Shown piece after piece: positions 1 to 13,295 of a stretch of 64,000 bases of DNA; position 1 is the stretch's first letter; each line of letters begins with the position of its first letter. A program made the position numbers and the translations under genes. The notes beneath the pieces are model-generated. The model did no database searches. It had not been told where the DNA came from and saw only the letters and a program-made list of their open reading frames with translations. The stretch is taken from contig OW387150.1 of NCBI GenBank assembly GCA_936440205.1, forward strand, positions 20,372,152-20,436,151, written 5' to 3'. The DNA comes from Lepidonotus clava. Taxonomy: Eukaryota; Annelida; Polychaeta; Phyllodocida; Polynoidae.

Positions 1-1499
1 CATGATTTGCTTCCGTCCCCTCTCCCTACCCACCCTTAGCCCCATAATACAGTGGTATTGATTCCAAAACAAAAGCAAATGCTAACCCAATTAATGTTTT
101 ATGGGGTGGATGAGCTATGGTCTTCGGGCCTGTCAGATGGGTTGGTGGTCTAATTAATGTGGGTTGTCTTTAGGCGTCCTGACGTGAACCATTACGACGT
201 CCACGCCTAGTGGAGCTTGGCCTATACGACGTGAAACCTTCATCGTCAGGGTCTGTTTGATCATGTATGCCTTCAGAGGTCATTCAGTGCATTCACAAAC
301 GACTGGCCAAAATCCGAAAATCAGGCTCAATAATATACAAAAACTTATCATACCCGGCTGGGTAGGCGATACTAAATATAGTTAAAGGATCATTCAGAGG
401 AATGTCTCTTTCTCTAAACATTCATTTCTTATTTGACGGTTTCAGGAGCCAGAGGTCGACGGAATGTTTTACCAGATTATGACTGAACGTGGCACATGTC
501 TATCAAAATAGTGTACAATCTCAACAAAACGCCATGGCTTCATTGCTTTTATTAGAAAAGCATATTGAATTTCAACGAGCCTTGAACCTACAACTTATGG
601 TTCAGCCTTTCATATACTTCTTTGCATATTCCCATTACTTATTGCATAATTAGCCCTTGTTGCATATACCACGAAGCTTAAAGCAAACCACAACGCAAAT
701 CAGTTATATATTGTCAAATAAAATTTTCAGTGAACTTTGTTTGCTGACAAACCATGTATGATCATGCTTCATCTGATAACAGAATGGTATGAAAAATTCT
801 ATTCAAAAACAGATTTAGACTGTCATGAATACTCATTTTCTGACTTGTTTTGGTCTGTTGTGTGGTCCACACAAATACCTAGATTGTTTACCCAAAAACT
901 GATGATGTCATCAAAATGTCATTTCCGGAATCCCCCCTGCATTTTCACTCTGCTAGCAGAGTCTCTAATGAGTATTATTTTTGGTGGAGAATGATGTGGG
1001 AATTGAGAGGAGGCAAACATGGATGAGCCTGGCTTAGTACAGAAAGGAAAGGGGAGGAATTGTCCTATTGACCCTGAAGATGACATCACTGATTATGGGG
1101 CAGTTGGGTCACATGGGGGGATTCCCCAACAAGCTGATTGCAGACCAGAAAACAAAAACAAACAGATCCTCTTTCCAAGGATCATAATTATCAGACTTCT
1201 AGCCACCAATATTTGATTTTTACTGGCAATATGATTTATATGAGTGTAGTTGAAGATGTGAGGATCGATTTTGAAAATTTAAAAAATTTAAAAATTTGTG
1301 ATAATTTTGCATAGTGGTTTGCTTTAAGGTTTATACACACTGAAAGGCCCAATGGGCGCCGCCATATTGGAGTAGGGATGGTCCTAATTGGGTGAAAAGT
1401 CTGCTTGACCACCCACAGGACGTGGCGCCAAAGGTGTGCGCATCAGCCATGTGCGCACCTGCACTCCCGAACGCGGTATAGGCCTACCTGTTATGTGCC
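1..1499. other. Gene-free AT-rich stretch
   Basis: No reading frame here resembles a known protein; the longest (737-994, 85 aa) has no domain-like pattern. No repeat or RNA gene is apparent. The last 180 bases become GC-richer and lead into the minisatellite. Confidence 0.6.
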
Positions 1500-3115
1500 C
1501 CATCCCTTACCCATTCCATCTCTACCTATATCTGTGAATGTGTCCCATTCCTTACCCATTCCTTTTCGACCTATAGCTGTGAATGCATCTCATTCATTGC
1601 TCAGATGTTTCCTATCCCTTACCCATTCCATCTCTACCAGTAGATGTGGATGTTTCCTATCCCTTACCCATTCCATCTCTACCAGTAGATGTGAATATGT
1701 ACCATTCAATATCCATTTCATTCCTACAACAATATGCAAATGTGTCCCATCCCTGACCCATTCCATCTCTACCTATAGATGTGAATGTTTCCTATCCCTT
1801 ACCCATTCCATCTCTACCGGTAGATGTGAATATGTACCATTCAATATCCATTTCATTCCTACAACAATATGCAAATGTGTCCCATCCCTGACCCATTCCA
1901 TCTCTACCTATAGATGTGAATGTTTCCTATCCCTTACCCATTCGATCTCTACCGGTAGATGTGAATATGTACCATTCAATATCCATTTCATTCCTACAAC
2001 AATATGCAATGTGTCCCATCCCTTACCCATTCCATCTCTACCTGTACCTGTGAATGTGTTCCATCCCTTACCCATTCCATCTCTACCTGTACCTGTGAAT
2101 GTGTTCCATCCCTTACCCATTCCATCTCTACCTGTAGCTGTGAATGTGTCCCTTCCCTAACCCATTCCATCTCTACCTATAGATGTGAATGTGTCCCTTC
2201 CCTGACCCATTCCATCTCTACCTATAGATGTGAATGTGTCCCATCCCTCACCCATTCCATCTCTACCTATAGATGTGAATGTGTCCTATCCCTCACCCAT
2301 TCCATCTCTACCTATAGATGTGAATGTGTCCTATCCCTTACCCATTCCATCTCTACCTGTACCTGTGAATGTGTTCCATCCCTTACCCATTCCATCTCTA
2401 CCTGTAGCTGTGAATGTGTCCCATCCCTAACCCATTCCATCTCTACCTATAGATGTGAATGTTTCCTATCCCTTACCCATTCCATCTCTACCTATAGATG
2501 TGAATGTGTCCCATCCCTCACCCATTCCATCTCTACCTATAGATGTGAATGTTTCCTATCCCTTACCCATTCCATCTCTACCTGTACCTGTGAATGTGTC
2601 CCATTCCTTACCCATTCCATCCCTACCTTTAGATTTGAATGTGTCCTATCCCTCACCCATTCCATCTCTACCTATAGATGTGAATGTGTCCTATCCCTTA
2701 CCCATTCCATCTCTACCTGTACCTGTGAATGTGTCCCATTCCTTACCCATTCCATCCCTACCTTTAGATTTGAATGTGTCCCATCCCTCACCCATTCCAT
2801 CTCTACCTATAGATGTGAATGTTTCCTATCCCTTACCCATTCCATCTCTACCTGTACCTGTGAATGTGTTCCATTCCTTACCCATTCCATCCCTACCTTT
2901 AGATTTGAATGTGTCCTATCCCTCACCCATTCCATCTCTACCTTTAGATTTGAATGTGTCCTATCCCTTACCCATTCCGTCTCTACCTGTAGATGTGAAT
3001 GTGTCCCATCCCTTACCCATTCCATCTCTACCTATCGATGTCAACGGGTACCATTCATTAACCATTCCATCTCTACAACAATCTGCGAATGTGTCCCATT
3101 CCTTCCAATGTCTAC
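1500..3115. repeat. 45-bp minisatellite (about 35 units)
   Basis: The phrase CCCATTCCATCTCTACC recurs every 45 bases, usually followed by TATAGATGTGAATG, for about 1.6 kb. Units vary at a few positions, and the left third contains a longer variant unit with an ACAACAATATGCAAATG segment. Because 45 is a multiple of three, several frames stay open on both strands (up to 400 codons on +, translating as a 15-residue repeat with THSIST). This is a consequence of the period, not evidence of a gene. A C-rich run follows at about 3139-3158. Confidence 0.93.
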
Positions 3116-3169
3116 CAGTAGAAATCTGCTCTCCTACGCCCCCCCCCCCCCCTCCCCGGCCCTGCTCAC

Positions 3170-4585
3170 GCACTATTTGATAGAAACACAGATATACTTA
3201 ACCTAACTATTGACAAGTTGTACAAACAGTATCGATTGCTATTGCACGTCTTGCTATACAGATAATGCGGAATATACATCCCTAAGTATATATAAGCATT
3301 ACGTTCATATGATTACAATTCACTGCAGCATTCATTCTGTATCGGAATGCTCAGGACAATGTCTCTGTGTGATAATTTGTTTATGATTTATCAAATTGCT
3401 GGTCATAAAAGCAGTGTTCAGTGGGATTGCGTCGCGGCCAAACAGATAAAGACAACGATCAATTTGCATTGGTGAGGCAACAGGCAATGAAATATTCACG
3501 TCTTTTTATCATAAACAAAGGCGGACAGGAATAAAAAGGCAATTTGATCTAAAAGAAAGCATTGTCTTCATCGGGAGGGGATGTCAGCGCCATCATTGCA
3601 GCCTCACCACAGGCTTAACACTGGCCGCTTCAGAGGGAATCAGCAATCCCGTTAAAGAAGACTAATGATAATGGCTGCACAATCACACTAAAGAATGTTA
3701 TACAGAAAATAGTGATATAGATTTATGCACCATATTCACAACCCTATCCAAGAGACCTTTGTCTTGGCTGCGCATGCGCGTCGGTAAAGCTGTTTAATTA
3801 GCCCATATCCACTAATGAGCTTCTGGTGCTCGCCGGATATAATTAGTCACTAACAATGGTTTTATTTCAAACAATTTAACACAAATTGCAATTTGACCAC
3901 GCCGCTGACTGAAGGGGAATAAACCACAGTGGGCAAAACCTACCCCGCCACAGGCAGGTTTTACCCTGGGGAAGGGCGTCCTCCAGCAGCTCCCATCCCC
4001 GCTGACATCAGAAACATAATCATTCCCGCATTTCCCTGAGATTTATCCCCGGGGAAAGGGAATTCAGAATGTCTCTGCCGTTGGAAAATAATAAAAAATC
4101 AGTCAATAAATAAAGTCGGGAGGTGAAAATCAACGCCATCATACATCAGGGTAGTGGAAGTCCTAAAATTACAAGTCAGTCAATTATGAGGAGGTTTATT
4201 AGACTTTGGTGCCCGCGCACACTTGTTTACGGGTGCATGGTCCGGCGTAATAAATCGTATTTATGTGGGCTTTAGTCAGACGTTGTGTTCCGACTAAATG
4301 AAATTATGATTTTCTCTTGTCCCCGCGGCAGGCCTTTGCAGAATGGTGTGGCGGTGGTGATGGTAGTGCCGGGTGGTAGTGGTCGGGAGGGTATGAGTTG
4401 GGAGAGGGGATCGGATCAACGCGAGGGTAAAAGGTGTTCACTCTTAATGTCTATAGGGAGACTAATCAACAGCTATGGTTATATCATGGCGAGAACAAGG
4501 TTTTGACAATTCTGTCTGTTTGATGATTGTATCTATGAAATGATTGTATATCTATGAGTATGAGAAGGTAGAGACCGTACCCCTA
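3170..4585. promoter_or_regulatory. Gene-free stretch with enhancer-like site clusters
   Basis: No coding region is supported. Between 3420 and 3880 there is a cluster of strings that match developmental factor sites: ATTTGCAT (POU octamer, 3462-3469), ATAAACAAAG (Fox/Sox-like, 3511-3520), TTAATTA (homeodomain, 3794-3800) and AACAATGG (Sox, 3852-3859). Short motifs occur by chance, so this is only a candidate enhancer. Neither a target gene nor conservation can be seen. Confidence 0.2.
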
Positions 4586-4587
4586 CA

Positions 4588-4757
4588 CCAGGGGCGGATC
4601 CAGAGTCTGTCTTCTAGGGGGGGCAATATGTCTGCCCCACCCCCCTATGATTTACCTTGCAAAATATCTCCTCAAATTTGGAAAAACTACGAGAGTTCAT
4701 TTTTTGTCTAGGGGGGGCAATTGCCCCTTTTGCCCCCCCCCCCCTGGATCCGCCACT
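4588..4757. mobile_element. Short inverted-repeat transposon (MITE), GGCGGATCCAG-type ends
   Basis: The left end CAGGGGCGGATCCAG and right end CTGGATCCGCCACTG are near-perfect inverted repeats about 170 bp apart. The interior has GGGGGGCAAT and its complement. A 5-bp TACAC lies directly outside both ends and may be the target duplication. Ends of this type are widespread in animal genomes and are usually placed with hAT-like non-autonomous elements. That placement is from memory of the family, not proven here. Confidence 0.75.
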
Positions 4758-4837
4758 GTACACTTTTACTGAGGCAGGTGTTCTTTAATGTGAAGGGTCC
4801 CATAGGCAGGGCCCTACACACAACTGTCGGTGGTCCT

Positions 4838-4985
4838 CTAGGGACCTTTGATAACCCTGTCGTTGTCACAGGGGGACATGCAGAGGGGAGTAGCAGCCAC
4901 ATCAACCCAGCCAAGAATGGAACCCAGGCCGCCCACACAAGAGGCAGTCACTCTAACCACCTCACCACCCCGCACGCCCATTTCT
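4838..4985 (-). mobile_element. tRNA-derived SINE fragment
   Basis: Read on the minus strand, the segment starts with a tRNA-like A box (GTGAGGTGGTTAGAG, near 4958-4972). After about 35 bases it has a B box (GGGTTCCATTC, near 4914-4925). The spacing fits an RNA polymerase III promoter of a tRNA-derived SINE. No clean cloverleaf can be drawn, so a functional tRNA gene is unlikely. Confidence 0.5.
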
Positions 4986-5559
4986 ATGAAGGCCTTCAAA
5001 AGATTATCAAATATGTGATCAAAGAATGACTTTTAATGAGAAATACAAATAGGCCTATTTTACTGAATGGGTATGTAGCCTATAGCATCACCATTCAAAC
5101 AGATCCGGAGACACAGGGAATATGCCTACCTGTAATAGGATATTTGAATTAAATCTGTGTTTCCAATCATGCAGCTACGTACGCCTGCGTCAAAGTCGAC
5201 TTTCACAACTTTGCACTACTTACACTTTGTCGCCTGGCCCTGCGGTGCCAAGTTGAAAACCCGGTCGAAAACCTCCCTTCCGACCCCGATAGCAGATGGA
5301 TTCCATTGAAACGGCCCCTCAGTTCTCACAATATTTGATCTCATAAACTTTTCTGAATTGTCGTTTAATTACACAGCTCAAAATGCATTTCTTGAGTCAG
5401 AAAACTTTGCAATGAAAAAAACAAAAGAGTCATTGTAAAAGAAAAATTAAGTTCGGCATTTAGATTCTTGGAACTGTTTATTAGCGTGACACATATTGAA
5501 GTGAAGGGCAAATATAAAACTAACACAATCGCGCAGAGGTGCATCCATTGTTCTGTAAC

Positions 5560-6165
5560 AAGTCGTCGCTACTTCGCACGTATTGTTCGACATCCTTCCA
5601 AACATAATGGCGACGTTGAAAGCTTCCGTCGAGCCGGGGTAAACTCGTCAAAATGGCGGCGCAGGTGTTTTGTGGGCCCAGGAATAATTGGTGAAGAAAA
5701 CGCGCTTTATGGAAGGCACACGCGCCCCTCATAAAAAGGGGAATCTTCCCGGTACACAATTAATGACTCGTCCTATACCGTTACTTAAAAAGACGGCCGC
5801 TAATTGGCTGCCTGCTGTCACGTGGGATGGATGACCGCCCCCTTCCTGTCATCCGTACAGAACTCGCACGGGAGGGTGGGATGAGTGGGAGGGTGGTATG
5901 GAATGGGGTATTTTAAAAGGGAAGGGGTGAAACGCACACGGTTTGTGGTAAGATGGCCACCCTTGGGGACAAAAGAACACAGAGAGTGGGGGGCGTGGTC
6001 ATCTGTCAACCACGTGACCACGTTGATTGACAACCCATGGGGGTGACTGATTGTGTGTGGTGACCACTGGACCGTGTCGTCATGCTGCTGAACTGGACCA
6101 ATCAGAATAGGTCCTCTGCCCTAGTTGATCCTTAGGACAGATTATCCCCTATAAAAATAGAATGG
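5560..6165. promoter_or_regulatory. CpG-rich promoter-like segment without a visible gene
   Basis: This stretch is richer in GC and CpG than its surroundings. It holds YY1-like sites (AAAATGGCGGC at 5650-5660, AAGATGGCC near 5952) and a sequence fitting both a TATA box and a MEF2 site (CTATAAAAATAG, 6149-6160). No open frame downstream is convincing. It could be a promoter for a non-coding transcript, a distant first exon, or a chance GC-rich patch. Confidence 0.22.
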
Positions 6166-8947
6166 GTTTGGGAATGCGAGACACCATTCCCACCTGTATT
6201 TTTTCGTACTGTAAAATCATTATGCAAGTCACTTACACCCAATCAAAAGAATGAGCCATAGGCTAGTTATCTCTGCCACTTCACATATCTATCCCCGTCA
6301 GCAACTCAGGTTGTACACCCTTAAGCTTATTTGATTTGGATCTATGCGAAAGTTGTACGCCATGTTGAATGACGATGAATTTGCAAATAGTTCTTCTTGC
6401 ATGGAATGAATTCAATTCACCATAGGCCTATTCCATTTCACTCTATAGAGTCTACATGCATCTCAATTGTTGGGCCTACAACATCCGTGTCAAAGATTTT
6501 TAAAGCCTCTTTTAATATCTGCACACCTTGTAAACTGGCACACGGTTCACAAAGAACATGGAGAGACTCACAAACACCATGTTTGCGTGTCAAATGTGAC
6601 AGTGACCGGAGAAGGCACTATAACTAACCACTCCAAACTAGATGGATCGAGTGCATCCAAACGTTGTCTTGGGAACGCACCCAGTGACCCTTCTAATCCA
6701 CATGGTGTACGAAAAGAAGATAGCGCCCAGCATCCATACATATAGCAGATTTAAAATAACTTATTTTAATGTGAAAAAAGACTTAGGGTACAAAGCAATC
6801 GTATTTACCTACTCCTAATATAAATGAAAAGGAGAGTAACGTATAACGAAGTGGCAAAGTTTCTGTGTCTCCTGATTTTAAAGCGAGGAGGTTAAGGTCA
6901 TAGGACCTTTCTAGCTAATGAGCGAAACCCAATCAAAACATAAAAGAAGTAGTATATAATTATGGGAAAACCGTTTGACATTGGCCCCCATCTCTTTACA
7001 GATACAACCAGTCTGTTTGAAGGGGATGCAGAGGGCAAGCTTCCTACCTATACCTACCAGATCTTAAGGTAGAGGGGATCTACACTGGAGGAAGGCTGAG
7101 GTCGGAGGGCGAGGGGTGGGGGCCCGGCAGGCTTGATTGCCCACAGTCACGCTCGCAGGAACCTCCAACACACGGCTATGTGAATTAATCTGACCCTAAA
7201 AACAAGAGGCTGAGATTGGGGAGCGGAGAGGGGGCAAGCACAACAGGCCTGAATTAATTCCAGCACGGCTACCGCTGCACGCTCCTCTGGATTAAACCGG
7301 CGGGAAAGGTTCGCTTTATCCCCGACTCAAAACTTTATCTGGTGTTTTAATCTGTGTAGCATGCCCCTATCTCAATTTATAAAGCAAGTCGTGGATGAAA
7401 AATAGGACTTGCCATGCGGGAGCGCTGGGGATTGGTAATAAATTAATCACATAAATAAGGCGGCTGTTAAACGTAAAACACAGGCTTTTGTGAACGTGTT
7501 GAATGCGTGTATAGCAGTTTAAGGAGATGTTTTTCTTGGTGTGATTTTGAAGTGGCACATGTGTACTGTGTGCTGAGATGCTGTCTATAGTTCAACATTT
7601 CGGTTTTGTTCAGGAAAATATCAACTCTTATATTTTTAAATGATTCTTTGATAATTTAAAAATATCACTTCTCATCATAGTAGTATTTGCATATTTATGA
7701 TAATACTCAACATTTTGACAGGTATTTTGTACTTAATATATCGTCCACTCAAGTTGTTTCTATGTGGCGACGAGGCACTTGTTAAAATGATCAGTCTAGA
7801 TCTCGGAGATATTTGAAGATCTATCCCAACTGTCAACAACCACCTATGTCCGTCTGGTTGTTCAGGTGTCTCCATCACAACCTACCTCAAGGCAGAAAAG
7901 GGCCATAAAAAGCCCTTACAGCCCGGACCGATCGCCACCCACATAATGCCCTATTCTTAAGACCCTACCACCCCCTCTGACCAGCTGACCAAAGCCCCAT
8001 CCGCCGGTACCCCTTGATCCCTAAAGCCCTATTCACTGACCCTGCATTCCACTCCTGTTGGGACGAGGGGCAATAAACCCATTAGTAGGCAGTGTGGGGG
8101 GTGTGGGGAAGGTGGGTGGTGTTGGCAGGTACAGGTAAGAGGGTATAGACAGACACCTTTGGATTCAGAGGCTACTCAGGTGGATAAACCCTGCTGTGGT
8201 CCAGTTGGGAATAGACGTAAATGTAGTTAAATGTGAAATACAAGGGAGATTCTGAAATTCTTTTAAAAGAGCTTTCAAATTTTGCATCTCTATATGCTAT
8301 ATAAAAATTACACACCATTACCTATAATTATCTAACTGCCCGAATCCAGCAAAAATGTGGATTCCCTGTTTGATCTCTCTTTGTAATTATGAGAAAAGAT
8401 AACACACAGTTATGAGAACCCCAAAGACTGTCAAACCTGTGAATACAATAAAAAGATAAAAGTGTGTAGTTTACTAACCGGCCTGCACAGAAGCCCCCCC
8501 AGGAGGAGGCCTGCTTTCTGTCCTTCTTGGCGGAGAGCGGTACTTTCTGCCTGTGATCGATAGGAGTTTCATTGGCCTGCCATGACGTAAGGCAAATCGT
8601 GATTAAAGGTGAGGATCGTATCTGAAAGGCCCGACGCCATCTTTAATCAGTGGGAAGTCGATGTAGGTGGTAGTTAGGGTTACGTCATGCCCAATCTCTC
8701 CTATATTGTTGTACCCTTCTGGGCATAGTTACAGCCAATATCCGCTTTTCAGAATAATCTGGGGATTGTGATTCGACGTAGACAGTTGGGTAATGGTCGG
8801 TTATTGTAAAGGTTTATTGGGTTGGTATATTTTGAAGATGTCTCTGGTGATTTCGAAACGTATTGTGACATCTCAGAAACGTACATAAACATACTTTACA
8901 AAAGGCAGAGCACGTGGCGAACCAGAAAGACTTTGAATCCTTTGTTT
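6166..8947. other. Gene-free stretch
   Basis: No supported gene, RNA or clear repeat. Small frames (for example 6397-6745) lack protein-like features. Some GC-rich, TTTATC-containing pieces (about 7080-7350) resemble the regulatory-like tracts elsewhere in the window, but nothing decisive is seen. Confidence 0.5.
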
Positions 8948-9052
8948 TTGCAATTTTTTAACTTCTTCACGCATAACACATGATCTTCCAGAGGTTAGAT
9001 GAATAATAATACAATAATATAAAATGGTAATATAAGATGAACTGACTAGTAC
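8948..9052. repeat. Dispersed repeat, copy 1 (pair with 44515-44612)
   Basis: About 85 bases, from AACTTCTTCACGCATAACAC through GATGAATAATAATACAATA, recur almost unchanged near 44,530-44,610 in the same orientation. Both copies are preceded by a T-rich run, as expected for the reverse complement of a retroposon 3' end with its A tail. The parent family is not recognised. Confidence 0.65.
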
Positions 9053-12000
9053 TATTAAAACTGTGATTTCATCTGATTGAGTTGACGGATCTTAACTTGT
9101 ATGAAACCTAAGTTTGTAATGTGATTTCTATTTTATACAAAAAGGAGAGCAACCTATTTATTACAAATAAGAGGCGTTTGGACAGTGATGTCACTGGTAA
9201 CCAAGGAAACAATATGAAAAATACCTGATATAGAAAATGATGGGAAATGGTTTTATACATCGGTTGTATGAAGAGACATGAAGTTAGCTAAAGGTGGGCT
9301 GGTCTGTAAGGATCAATGATATTTGCTTTGTATGTTTAATGTTTTGCTAGTGCTCAATTACAACCTTGGAATTGCTTCAATTATGCAAAGGGTGTATACT
9401 GTGCTAATTGACATTTGAATCCAATAGAATGTCTGTGTTGGATTTACTGCCAAACATGCATGCAGAACAATGGGATCCTATGAAATGAATTTACTACTAA
9501 AAATATTTAAGTCAAGTTAAATATTGTAATTTAACCATACGGGCATATTGCTAATATGACATATCTTATTTTGCCTAATTCCTGCATAAATAAACATTTA
9601 GAAACCTAAGTAATTGTTGTCACATTTTCATTTTTGAAATATGAATGTTCAGTGCTTCCGCAGAAAATCATAACGCATGCATTACAATTGAAGGATTGTC
9701 AAGTAAGAATAAAACAAAGTCTTGTGTTGGTAAAACCAGAACTATTTAGGTTTACCTGTGCGACATAATGATACTACATAAAAGACTGGAATTGCAATAC
9801 CAAAAAGAACGAAATTTTCTTGTGCCTAAGATTAATATTTTTCTGCTATCCCTCTTTGAAAACTGGAATCTGGGGTCGACAGGTAGCAAACATTGCCTTC
9901 CCTGCCGATGACGGAGGCCGAGACGGACTAAAATTACAGACCAGATTGTAAAACCTGAGAATAGACAAGCACGGCTTGATGGCAGCATGTCCACGGCCAC
10001 CGATCGGCGGGCATTAGTATGCAGGGGGCGGCCGGGGCACTGACTGGATGCCACTTTTGATGCCAGCCCAGGGGAAGTTGGGCTGTAATTTAAGCTGCCC
10101 TCCTGTCGATCCGCATGAACAAGCACGACTCACGGAGGACACCTGGTGTCCGCATACCTGCTGTCGCGCATGCGTACTTGTAAGTAGGTCTGCGCATGGG
10201 GGTTGTTTGATGGGAGCTGCTCTTTCCATTCAATTACGACTGGGCTTGAAATGTTAAGAGTTTTAGCTAGTTTTTTTAATATACAAGATTCACAAGATTA
10301 CGATAAGGGTTACACTAATTCTTCAGAAGTAATTTGTGAATATTTTAATTTAGAGGCTTTGCTTTTGCGCAACTGATACAGATAAACGGGTAATTTTTTC
10401 ATAGAAGTTCCTAAGAATTAACTTTGGGAATAGTTCAGGTGACAGGTTCTTGGTCCTATGGTCATTTAGGGCAAAGTGGGGACAAGCCGACAAGCCCCTC
10501 CTTTTGGTGGACCCCTAAACTAGGCAAAGAGGGAAAAACATATGTGTGCAAATACATGCATTTTTAGTTCTTAGCCTATATGCTGACCCCCCTCCTTTTG
10601 GAAATCCTGGATCTGCCCCTGAATTGACAGTGCTTGTTGTCAGTCTTCACTGAATGGAATTGTTCGGGTATCCACTCAAATAGCCAAAGTGGCACTAAGG
10701 CGTACCTGCAACGAGGAAAACATGGCTTTCGGATATATACATAACGACAACTATCGTCAATTGCATGTTCCCATGTATTCAAACAATGGCCAGCATAGGT
10801 TGGAGAGATAGCCCGGAGAGAAAGCACAATAATGTTCACTTTGCACAAACATATTATTAAAAACAGACCTGAAAATGAACTGTTGATCCCTCCATTGGCT
10901 GATCTGAAATTGACAACTACATCATTTCAGTGAAAAGCTTTGATCATAATTAATATATAGATTGCATCTTAAATCCATCTCTCTTTTGTAATCAAAGATG
11001 TTTCATAACAAATGTATGCATTTAAGTTCTTTCAGGGGCGTTAAGTCAACGTATTAACAACTGCAATAACACTACAGAATAAATTATGAAGATGCGCAGT
11101 CAAAAGACATACTAAAGTAAATCGAATTACCCATTCGACAGATATTCTTGTCAAGTTTACTTCCTATAATATTCTGGGTAGAATTTTACACCCTCTGAAA
11201 ATTCCTGGATCCACTCATAGAAATTCCCTCAGGACTAACATGTTTTATTTTCTAGGAGCTGAATACAAATATATAGAGAGGTTATTTGTATTAGGATAGA
11301 AAAAAGTTAACTTGGTTAGAACAGGGTCGGCAGCCGAACATCCACTGCTGTCGACGCGCCGTCTGGTGACAAAACGAGACAACGTGACAGCCAGGCCGGA
11401 AGACGCCGGGTTGGAGCTGGTTTGTGTACCCCCATCTCCATGACAACAAACACAGAGACACCCATATTTGGTTTTGGTTTTGTTTTGAAACAAAAGAAGA
11501 ACTTCAATTTTGAGGCAGCATACCAAAAAAGAATAGGATGCCTAAATCGTAATAAATCACAAAGATGACAATGAAAATGATTGTTCCTATTTGAAGAAGC
11601 CAATTATTTTTCCCATGGTCGCTTTCATGAGTAGCCAAGGTAAACTACTTGAATAGTGTGAAATACAGTTTAAATTTAAACTATGCTCACGTCCAGTTAA
11701 ATATAACTTTAAATTTGTATTTTCAAGGAACTCACACCTACATAAAACATTGCGGACAGGAAATAACTTGGATATTTAAAAAGGTTTGGTTTTCAGACAA
11801 CCCATATAAGTCATTTCGTGTTTTAGTTAGACATTCAGTTGATTATACCTGTTAATTAGAATCCATCGCAACTCATGTCTGTTGATAGTATCTCAGCACA
11901 GAATTCTTACGTCACAACCAATATCAGCAACTTATAGTCAATAGAAGAATGCAGATGAACCAATTAACCTTACACACAGGTCCTCCGAGACCCTGGGCAT

Positions 12001-12924
12001 AGACCAAATCAGATTGTTGGTCGCATGCACCTAGCTCTCAACATATCTGGGTACTAATTTGAGACGAACTTATCAACCTACAGGCTGTGTTTGAACTCCC
12101 GTGAAAAATTAATCTAAAAAGCTTCCAAATTCAACTTTACCTGGATTAGAAGCTAATGGAACAACAGTATCATTCATGCAGACTGTTGTGTACAGATCTT
12201 AGGGGAGCATGGGGAAAAGGATTTTGACAGATGTATTGACAGGAGAGAGAAGACTTGCGTCACATAACATTGTGGAAGATTATGTCTGGCATTTGTAAAT
12301 AAATTCTTAAAATCATTGTGCGTCTGCAATAGTGGATCAAAGATGATGAGGCTTCCATTTAGATAAAGACTTTGTCTATATAATAACAGAAATCCAAAAT
12401 AGGGCTACAATTTCGGTTTACTCATGATCAATGTCCTTTACCCCCCTAACCTTCGGTCATGTTCACTCAGTAATAGTACATTGGTTGAATCTCCCCTAAG
12501 TAGGTTCAAAGTACTTCCGCAAGAGGGCATCGCAGTCAAGCCATAATCATAACTCAAACGTGGACTTATACTATTGTAGGCCAATTTGAAAGAGGATATG
12601 CCAAATACATTTACAGCCGCGTTATTTAGTGATACAGTTGTGCCCCATGACATATCTTGGGAATAAAAGAAAAAGATAATGATACATCTGGAGAGGACAA
12701 TTGGATACATGACATAATTGCAAATACCCACAGTTTCTATACAACCCTCTATTTTGTGGTGGAAAGATTGAGTTTATCATGAAGTATTAGGTCAATAGTT
12801 TGCAATTATCTCAATTAGATTAAAAGGCTTAAAATGAAAATTGAAATTTTATTCAAGCATTTGAATTGATAAGAAACTTCTTACCCTCTTTATGTCATAA
12901 TCTTTTGTTCTGACTTTATGTTGG
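9053..12924. other. Gene-free stretch with one degenerate MITE end
   Basis: No coding region is supported. At about 10,480-10,622 the phrase CCCCTCCTTTTGG occurs twice, and the segment ends in CTGGATCTGCCCCTG. This resembles the right end of the GGCGGATCCAG-type MITE at 4588-4757, so it is probably an eroded relative. The remainder shows nothing I can name. Confidence 0.45.
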
Positions 12925-13295
12925 TTAACCCTTTTCCTATGCCACGAATACTAATTTTCATTCAGGAATTAAAAGACTGCCAATCTATTGAAGTTAATAG
13001 TCTCAAATTACGCCACATATGGCACAATGACACAATACAGACCCAAGGTTTGCTTAATATGAAACATAAAAAATTATCTTCAATACTTTTATTGTTAGAT
13101 ATAGCACATTAATTACGATTTTCGGTGTTTTGAAGCACTATTTTGACTTTAATAGTTAGCATTAAATTCACAAATACAGCATTTATGGCAAAGATGTCTC
13201 AGGGCATCTGGCGTATATGCTGGTGATGCCTTCAGGCATCAGGCATCATTTTTGCTGTTGATGCCTCAAGGCATCCGGCGGGTGGAAAGGATTAA
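12925..13295. mobile_element. TTAA-flanked MITE with GATGCC/GGCATC palindromes
   Basis: The segment is bounded by TTAA on both sides. Its ends are inverted, TTAACCCTTTTCC on the left and GGAAAGGATTAA on the right, about 370 bp apart. TTAA target duplication is a hallmark of piggyBac and Kolobok elements. The right 110 bases contain repeated palindromes of the form GATGCCTTCAGGCATC and GATGCCTCAAGGCATC. Confidence 0.6.

Noticed and set aside
2004-3206. 400-codon plus-strand open frame
   Set aside because: It is the translation of the 45-bp minisatellite; other frames and the opposite strand are also open, and composition explains it.
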